The notes under the pieces: generated by a model
Database searches by the model: none
Told to the model about the DNA's origin: nothing
Seen by the model: the letters and a program-made list of their open reading frames with translations, nothing else
Shown: positions 3,675-8,775 of the stretch, piece by piece
Numbering within the stretch: the stretch's first letter is position 1
Layout of the letters: each line of letters opens with the position of its first letter
Translations under genes and position numbers: made by a program
Source: WS-11 sp964405235
GTDB taxonomy: Bacteria; Eisenbacteria; RBG-16-71-46
Reading direction: 5' to 3'
Assembly: GCA_964405235.1 (NCBI GenBank)
Contig: CAYONG010000224.1
Location: forward strand, 1 to 8,775
Length of the DNA: 8,775 nt

Positions 3675-6527
3675 ATGGCAGGTCAGGGAGCGAGGACGCT
3701 GCGCCCCGAGGACGAGATCTCCCACTACCGTATCGTGGGTCCGCTGGGGGCCGGCGGGATGGGCGAGGTCTACCTCGCCCAGGACCAGTCGCTCGAGCGC
3801 AACGTGGCGCTCAAGATCCTGCCTCCCGAGCTGGTGCGCAGCGAGGAGCGGGTCCGCCGCTTCGTGCTCGAGGCCAAGTCGGCGTCGTCGCTGAGCCATC
3901 CGAACATCGTCACCATCTACGAGATCGGGCAGGACGCGGTGCGCTCGGCGGGCGAGCCGGATTCGAGCCCGCTGCACTTCATCTCGATGGAGCTGGTGAG
4001 CGGGAAGACCTTCTCGACCCTGATCCACGAGGACAAGACAGATCTCAGATCGCTGCTCGGCTACCTGGCGCAGGCCGCCGACGGCCTGGCCAAGGCGCAC
4101 GCGGCGGGGATCGTCCACCGCGACTTGAAGCCCGGCAACATCATGGTCTCGGCCGACGGCTTCGCCAAAGTGCTCGACTTCGGCCTGGCCAAGCTGACCG
4201 AGAAGCGCGAGGCCGGCCCCGAGGTGTCCACCGCGCCGACGAGAATGGCCGACGTGACCGGGGAAGGCATCGTGGTCGGCACCGCCGGTTACATGTCGCC
4301 TGAGCAGGTGCAGGGCAAGGCGGTGGATCACCGCTCCGACATCTTCTCGTTCGGCTGCATACTCTACGAAGCCGCTGCGCGGCAGCGCCCGTTCGCGGCG
4401 GAGTCCGCGGTCGAGACCATGCACAAGATCCTCCACGACAAGCCGGCCCCGGTGGAGGACGTCAACCCCAAGGCGCCCGCCGAGCTGCGGCGCCTGATCC
4501 GCCGCTGCCTGGCCAAGAGCGCCGACCAGCGCCTCCAGTCGATGAAGGACCTGTCGCTCGAGTTGCGTGAGATCGTCGACGAGTACGAGGCGCTCTCCGC
4601 TTCCGCCAGTTCGGGCAGCCTGGCGTCCGGTGCCGCCGCGGCGGCCGCGCCGCGGAAGACTCCGGTGGCGGTGTGGGTCGGCGCGGGCCTGGTCGCGGTG
4701 GCGGGGATCGCCCTCGCCTGGTGGGGGCTGCAGCGCGGGCGCCCGCAGAGCCAGCCGTTCCAGAACATGCGGATGACGGTTCAGACCAGCCGTGGCGACC
4801 TTACCGATTGCGCGCTCTCTCCCGACGGTCGCTACCTCGCCTACCTCGCCGGACGTTTGGGGCGGATGACCCTGCGGGTGCGCCAGGTGGCGACCGGAAG
4901 CGACGTCGAGATCCTCCCGACCACCGACGTGCAGATCCTCACCCCGTCGTTCACGCCCGACGGCAACTACCTCTTCTATGCCGCGGTGAACCCGAGCCGA
5001 CAGAACTACCTTTCGCTCTACCAGGTGCCGTCGTTGGGAGGCACGCCGCGCGAGCGCGCGTTCGACGTGTCTTCGCGCGTGAGTTTCTCCCCCGACGGCC
5101 GTCAGCTCGTGTTCTGGAGAAGCGTGCGCGATTCGGCACAGAGTCAGTTGGTGGCACTCGACCTCGGATCGGAGAAGGAGCGGATCGTGGCTACGGTGTC
5201 CAGTCAGGAGGAATTCCAGGGCGCTCCGTCCTGGTCACCCGACGGCAAGCGAATCGCAACAGCCCTTCTCCGACCGGCGCCGAATCTGCAATCCACCATC
5301 GCCCTGTTCGATCCGGTCACGGGCAAGAGGCAGGATTTCGTGAAGATGCCGCTGACGCCTCTGGGCAGCATTGCCTGGCTGCACAACGGGACGGGGATCG
5401 TGTCGTCCGGAGTCGACATCAAATCCTCGCTCACGGACCAAGTCCTCCTTCACGCCTATCCGGAAGCGCGCACGTCGCGCGTCACCAACGACTTCAACGA
5501 GTACTCCGCCCTTTCCGCCTCGCTGGCCGACGAGACGATCGCCGCGGTCCGCACGACCCAGATCGCCAACGTCTGGATCGCGGATGCGGCCGGCGCTCCG
5601 GCCCAGCGGCTCACCGCGGTCGCCAACCCCGAGAACACGCCGTGGTCTGCCGTGGCGATGGACACCAGCACAGTGCTTTTCGCCGCGCCGGAGGGTCGCT
5701 ACGTCCAGCTGTCGACCATCATGGCCGCAGGCGGAGAGGCCCGACGGCTCACGACCGGTGAAGCTCACTCCATTAGCGGGAAGGCCGCCAATGGCGTGGT
5801 GATCTTCGATCGACTCGACAGTTCGGGCGTCCACGTGTGGAGAATCGACGCGGGCGGCGGCAGCCTGCGGAAACTGACGTCGGGCGCCGGGGAGCAAAAC
5901 CTGTCTCTCTCGCGAGACGGACTCTATTTCATCGCCAGTCACTACGATTCGCCTCTGAAGTTCTCGGTGCTGGCCACCGAGGATGGGCACGTCGTCCTGG
6001 AGAGGTCGGACCTCTCGGGGACCCTCGGCTTCTCACCAGACTCCCGCAGCGTCATGCTGGCGAGCCCAGGCAAGGACGAGCGCGGGCTCACCGTTGCCGT
6101 CTACAGTGTCTATCCGCTCTCGGGCGGCCCCCCGACCGCATCCTTCCGCCGGCCGGAGCAGGCGCTCGGAGTCGCGTGGGCCCCCGACGGCCGGGCGATC
6201 ACGTTTCGGAACCGGACCGATCCCGCGTGGAACGTGTACCGGCAGGCGTTCGAGGGCGGACCGCCCGTGGCCGTGACTCGCTTCGCGCAGGGACGCGTGA
6301 CCAGCCACAGCTGGTCCCCCGATGGGCGGAAGCTGGTCGCACGTGTGGAAGAGGGCGACGCCTCAAGCCTGTGGATCGTCGAGGCCGACGGCACCCATCC
6401 CGTGCAGGTGGCGCGGTTCGACAAAGAGCGGATCTTCAGCCAGGGGTGGACGCCCGACAGCCGTCGCCTGGTCCTGACGGCGGGGACCAGCACGTCCGAC
6501 GCGGTGCTGATCCGCGACTTCAGGTGA
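3675..6527 (+). CDS. membrane Ser/Thr protein kinase with C-terminal TolB/PD40 beta-propeller
   Basis: This 950-residue one-pass membrane protein has a Hanks-type kinase domain at about 18-300. The glycine loop is GAGGMGEVY (25-33), the ATP lysine K47 (VALK), the alpha-C glutamate probably E66, the catalytic loop HRDLKPGN (148-155) and the magnesium motif DFG (168-170). The activation segment ends at GTAGYMSPE (202-210). All catalytic residues are present, so it should phosphorylate Ser/Thr. An Ala-rich linker (about 308-328) leads to one hydrophobic helix (about 330-351, AVWVGAGLVAVAGIALAWWG). The remainder (about 360-950) is a beta-propeller with recurring PD40 blades: SPDGRYLAYLA, TPDGNYLFYAA, SPDGRQLVFW, SPDGKRIATAL, APDGRAITF, SPDGRKLVARV, TPDSRRLVLTA. 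With the kinase in the cytoplasm, the propeller would be extracytoplasmic and sense a ligand or bind a partner. The architecture is common in Acidobacteriota-like genomes. The target is unknown. Confidence 0.93.
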   Translation: MAGQGARTLRPEDEISHYRIVGPLGAGGMGEVYLAQDQSLERNVALKILPPELVRSEERVRRFVLEAKSASSLSHPNIVTIYEIGQDAVRSAGEPDSSPLHFISMELVSGKTFSTLIHEDKTDLRSLLGYLAQAADGLAKAHAAGIVHRDLKPGNIMVSADGFAKVLDFGLAKLTEKREAGPEVSTAPTRMADVTGEGIVVGTAGYMSPEQVQGKAVDHRSDIFSFGCILYEAAARQRPFAAESAVETMHKILHDKPAPVEDVNPKAPAELRRLIRRCLAKSADQRLQSMKDLSLELREIVDEYEALSASASSGSLASGAAAAAAPRKTPVAVWVGAGLVAVAGIALAWWGLQRGRPQSQPFQNMRMTVQTSRGDLTDCALSPDGRYLAYLAGRLGRMTLRVRQVATGSDVEILPTTDVQILTPSFTPDGNYLFYAAVNPSRQNYLSLYQVPSLGGTPRERAFDVSSRVSFSPDGRQLVFWRSVRDSAQSQLVALDLGSEKERIVATVSSQEEFQGAPSWSPDGKRIATALLRPAPNLQSTIALFDPVTGKRQDFVKMPLTPLGSIAWLHNGTGIVSSGVDIKSSLTDQVLLHAYPEARTSRVTNDFNEYSALSASLADETIAAVRTTQIANVWIADAAGAPAQRLTAVANPENTPWSAVAMDTSTVLFAAPEGRYVQLSTIMAAGGEARRLTTGEAHSISGKAANGVVIFDRLDSSGVHVWRIDAGGGSLRKLTSGAGEQNLSLSRDGLYFIASHYDSPLKFSVLATEDGHVVLERSDLSGTLGFSPDSRSVMLASPGKDERGLTVAVYSVYPLSGGPPTASFRRPEQALGVAWAPDGRAITFRNRTDPAWNVYRQAFEGGPPVAVTRFAQGRVTSHSWSPDGRKLVARVEEGDASSLWIVEADGTHPVQVARFDKERIFSQGWTPDSRRLVLTAGTSTSDAVLIRDFR

Positions 6528-6566
6528 GGGGGGGCCGCCACGCGCTCGCCCCACCGCGCGCTTAGG

Positions 6567-6589
6567 GCCCACGCGCCCCATCCGTGGGC
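6567..6589 (+). other. inverted repeat at the SGNH gene start
   Basis: GCCCAC (6567-6572) and GTGGGC (6584-6589) are a perfect 6-bp inverted repeat with an 11-base loop, abutting the ATG at 6590 and including the alternative GTG at 6584. In mRNA it could limit access to the start, or form the end of the kinase transcript. There is no T-run. A second weak hairpin (6523-6555, with a bulged A) overlaps the kinase stop codon. Confidence 0.2.
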
Positions 6590-7405
6590 ATGACCTCACC
6601 CTTCCCGGGTCGCTTTGAACGCTACGTCGCCATCGGTGACAGTTCCACCGAGGGAATTGATGATCCCGACAGGAGCGGTGGCTATCGGGGCTGGTCGCGA
6701 CGGCTCGCACAGCGAATCGCGGATGTTCAGGGGTCGCTCGGGTACGCGAACTTCGGCGTCCGTGGTCGGACGACACGCCAGATCCTCCGCCAGCAGCTGG
6801 CTCCCGCGCTGGCCCTGCGGCCCGATCTGGCAACGGTGTTCTCTGGCACCAACGACGTCGTAGGTGGGCGGTTCGATGGGGTGGCTGTGTCGCACGACAT
6901 GGAAGAGATGCAGCGCGCCTTGATCGCGGGTGGTGCCACGGTCCTGACCTTCACCCTGCCTGACCTCACCCCGGTGATGCCGCTCGCGCGCTTGATTGCC
7001 CCTCGCATTCGTGCGCTCAACGAGGCGCTGCGCGGCGCGGCTGCCCGCACCGGGACGATCCTGCTCGACTTCGCCGACAGCCCCGTCGGGTCCGATCCGC
7101 GAATCTGGGGTGCCGATCGCATACATGCGAACGTGATCGGGCACGCGCGAATCGCCGACGCGCTCGCCCACGCCATCGGACTCCCCGGCGCCGATGATTC
7201 GTGGCGCAGGCCCTTGCCTCCATTGGCGCCGAAGTCTCGCTGGGAATGGCTCGCCGACGAGATGAACTGGACACGGCGGTACCTGCTGCCCTGGATCGGG
7301 CGCGGGCTGCGGTTGCATCCCACGGTTTTGCGGCGAGCGGATGGGGAATCGAATCCCCAACTGGTGAAGCTTGTGCGCTCGATCCGCCACGAGATCAGCC
7401 CGTAG
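6590..7405 (+). CDS. SGNH/GDSL-family hydrolase
   Basis: This 271-residue enzyme (273 from the in-frame GTG at 6584) has the SGNH hydrolase blocks of lipases and esterases. Block I is AIGDSSTEG with nucleophile S18, the block II glycine lies in NFGVRG (54-59), block III is SGTND with N88, and block V is DRIH with catalytic D176 and H179. The catalytic set is complete, so it is probably an active esterase, lipase or deacetylase; the substrate is not predictable. There is no signal peptide. The C-terminal extension after the catalytic core (about 205-271, with WTRRYLLPWIGRGLR) resembles tails I recall in actinobacterial SGNH hydrolases. No Shine-Dalgarno sequence is present for either start; ATG 6590 is chosen over GTG 6584. 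The 3' end overlaps the convergent TPR gene by 11 bases. Confidence 0.9.
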   Translation: MTSPFPGRFERYVAIGDSSTEGIDDPDRSGGYRGWSRRLAQRIADVQGSLGYANFGVRGRTTRQILRQQLAPALALRPDLATVFSGTNDVVGGRFDGVAVSHDMEEMQRALIAGGATVLTFTLPDLTPVMPLARLIAPRIRALNEALRGAAARTGTILLDFADSPVGSDPRIWGADRIHANVIGHARIADALAHAIGLPGADDSWRRPLPPLAPKSRWEWLADEMNWTRRYLLPWIGRGLRLHPTVLRRADGESNPQLVKLVRSIRHEISP

Positions 7406-8775
7406 GGAGCGGCCAGCTGATCTCGCGCTTCAGGTTCTGCACTCGGCGTTCGACGCGTTGGAGGAACGCGGGCCAGCGCCGATCGCCGTGAAGCGGCCCG
7501 TAGCGCGCAGGATCACGATAGACGGAGAGCAGGTCCTGTCCCAGTTCGACCGCACGGTCGAGGGCACGGAAGGCTTTGTCGGTCTCGCCCATGTGCGCAA
7601 ACCCGCAGGCGAGTTCCATGGCGGCGTCCATGTCGACTTCGGCTTCGGGGGCGGACCAGAGCATGAGTCGGGTTCCCTCTTCCTTGCGGCCGCACTGGTA
7701 CAGGGCGAAGCCCACGTAGAACCACATCGCGTGGAACTCAGTCTCCTTCTTGATTTCCTTGCGGGGATCGTGGAGCCGTTCCCAGAGTGCCACGACTTCC
7801 TGGTGGCGGCCCAGGTGCGAAAGCAGCAGGGCCTCCATCAGGGCGCCGCGGGGGTGATTCCCGAAGCGTACCCTCGTTCGCTCGACCCAATCGAAAGCCT
7901 GGGTCTCGTCCTTGCGAAAGGTGTGGATCCGAACCAGCGCCCAGTAGGGCCAGGGGGTGCTGGGATCCACCTGGATCGCGTGAGCTGCGACCGCGGCGGC
8001 CTCGTCGAGCATGTCGCAGAGGCGGAAGACGTAAGCGAGATAGTGCCAGACGATCCAGTTGTTCGGCATGCGCCGTGCCGAGTCGCAGAACGCTCGATAG
8101 GCTTCGACCTTGTTTCCGCGCACGAGGTGGTGAGCGCCCCAGGCGAACCCGGCCTCCGGGTTCCTGGGATCGAGTTCGAGCGCGCGGCGCAGTACCTGTT
8201 CTGATTTCGAGTACCAGGCCGGGTCGCTGTCGAAGCCGCCGTCGATCATGCTGTGGTAGAGGCGCCCGAGATCGATCCACGCCGCCGCATAGAGCGGGTC
8301 GATCCTGATCGCGGTCTCCAAATGCTCGATTCCGACAAGATAGGACTCCTTCAGGTTGCCCCGAATCGCCTCACGCGCGCGCATCCTTCGATCGTACGCC
8401 TCCGGCATGGGCGCATGGGACGCGCTCGGTGCCGGCTCGTGCTCGGCGGTCACACGAGCCGTGAGGGCCTCCGCGATCCCGAAGGCGACCTGGTCCTGCA
8501 CTTCGAAGAGGTCCTCGTTTCGCACGTCCACCTTGCCCGCCCAGAGCGACCGACCGCTTGGGGTCTCGATGAGCCGGGCGGTGGCGCGGAACCGATCTCC
8601 CAGTCGCTGGAACGAGGAGTCGAGGACGGCGGTTACCTCCAGTTCCTGACCGACGTGTCGCGGATCGACGGCCTGGTTCTCGAACTTGAGAACCGAGGAC
8701 ATGGCGCGTACGACGAGATCGGGCGACGTGGAGAGCCTCGTGATGACCGCGTCCGCAAGACCCACGCCGAGGTAG
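7395..8775 (-). CDS. FlgO/TolB-N-like domain plus TPR-repeat protein (partial, N-terminus outside window)
   Basis: The frame is open through the right edge (codons for Y-L-G precede the GTG at 8765), so the visible 456 or more residues are a C-terminal part and the GTG is not the true start. Residues 1-105 (counting from that GTG) match the FlgO/TolB-N-like module found in CadC-type regulators, adenylate cyclases and some Ser/Thr kinases: GLADAVITRLS, VGQELEVTAVLDSSFQRLGD, then LWAGKVDVRNEDLFEVQDQ. From about 123 to 440 there are degenerate TPR units (YLVGIEHLETAIRIDP, SEQVLRRALELDPRNPEA, AAAVAAHAIQVDPSTPWP). The end, DPARYGPLHGDRRWPAFLQRV, is typical of these TPR arrays. The missing N-terminus is probably a winged-helix DNA-binding or protein-kinase domain; the window cannot tell which. 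The role is inferred to be signalling or transcriptional regulation. The stop is TGA at 7397-7395. Confidence 0.85.
   Translation of the reverse strand, partial: YLGVGLADAVITRLSTSPDLVVRAMSSVLKFENQAVDPRHVGQELEVTAVLDSSFQRLGDRFRATARLIETPSGRSLWAGKVDVRNEDLFEVQDQVAFGIAEALTARVTAEHEPAPSASHAPMPEAYDRRMRAREAIRGNLKESYLVGIEHLETAIRIDPLYAAAWIDLGRLYHSMIDGGFDSDPAWYSKSEQVLRRALELDPRNPEAGFAWGAHHLVRGNKVEAYRAFCDSARRMPNNWIVWHYLAYVFRLCDMLDEAAAVAAHAIQVDPSTPWPYWALVRIHTFRKDETQAFDWVERTRVRFGNHPRGALMEALLLSHLGRHQEVVALWERLHDPRKEIKKETEFHAMWFYVGFALYQCGRKEEGTRLMLWSAPEAEVDMDAAMELACGFAHMGETDKAFRALDRAVELGQDLLSVYRDPARYGPLHGDRRWPAFLQRVERRVQNLKREISWPLPTG

Noticed and set aside
3609..4436. Long minus-strand ORF (275 codons) opposite the kinase domain
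   Set aside because: It lies antisense to an unmistakable kinase domain and is His/Arg-rich; shadow frame.
6596..7390. Minus-strand ORF (264 codons) opposite the SGNH gene
   Set aside because: The plus strand carries all SGNH catalytic blocks; the antisense frame has no domain signal.
7371..8204. Plus-strand ORF (277 codons) opposite the TPR gene
   Set aside because: The minus strand encodes clear TPR repeats and the plus frame is a shadow with no recognisable domain.
1..8775. CRISPR array, toxin-antitoxin pair, retron or phage genes
   Set aside because: No regularly spaced repeats, paired small toxin/antitoxin genes, reverse transcriptase or phage structural genes were found.

Overview
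The window is GC-rich, densely packed DNA from a bacterium. Three traits point to an Acidobacteriota-like lineage or a similar environmental lineage: a membrane Ser/Thr kinase fused to a TolB/PD40 beta-propeller, a FlgO/TolB-N-like domain joined to a TPR array, and promoter-like -10 boxes lying directly before start codons. This is inferred from gene content; there is no rRNA or other phylogenetic marker.

Layout. Bases 1-141 look like the edge of a transposable element, ending 13 bases before gene 1. Bases 155-1219 (+) encode a class C beta-lactamase-type serine hydrolase. Bases 1220-1535 hold two small overlapping ORFs of doubtful status. Bases 1536-2902 (+) encode a secreted or lipoprotein-like ankyrin-repeat protein whose reading frame is split at a run of five G; the two halves overlap by ATGA. 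Bases 2903-3142 contain the 3' end of a tRNA (best match tRNA-Cys) with no matching 5' half, a possible attachment-site scar. Bases 3143-3463 (+) encode a DUF2087 protein with an apparently leaderless start. Bases 3675-6527 (+) encode the kinase-propeller protein, with a good Shine-Dalgarno sequence and a plausible -10 box. Bases 6590-7405 (+) encode an SGNH/GDSL hydrolase. Bases 7395-8775 (-) hold the C-terminal part of a TPR signalling or regulatory protein that runs off the right edge and overlaps the SGNH gene tail to tail by 11 bases.

The genes do not form a recognisable pathway. The plus-strand genes are mostly separated by 60-300 bases and appear to be independent units. The right half is signalling-rich (kinase-propeller plus FlgO-like/TPR protein). 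The left half shows signs of rearrangement: a possible IS end, a split gene, ORF debris and a tRNA scar. I did not find a convincing new multi-gene system. The items most worth checking are the split ankyrin gene and its ATGA-linked ORF chain, the tRNA 3' remnant, and the putative IS end abutting gene 1.
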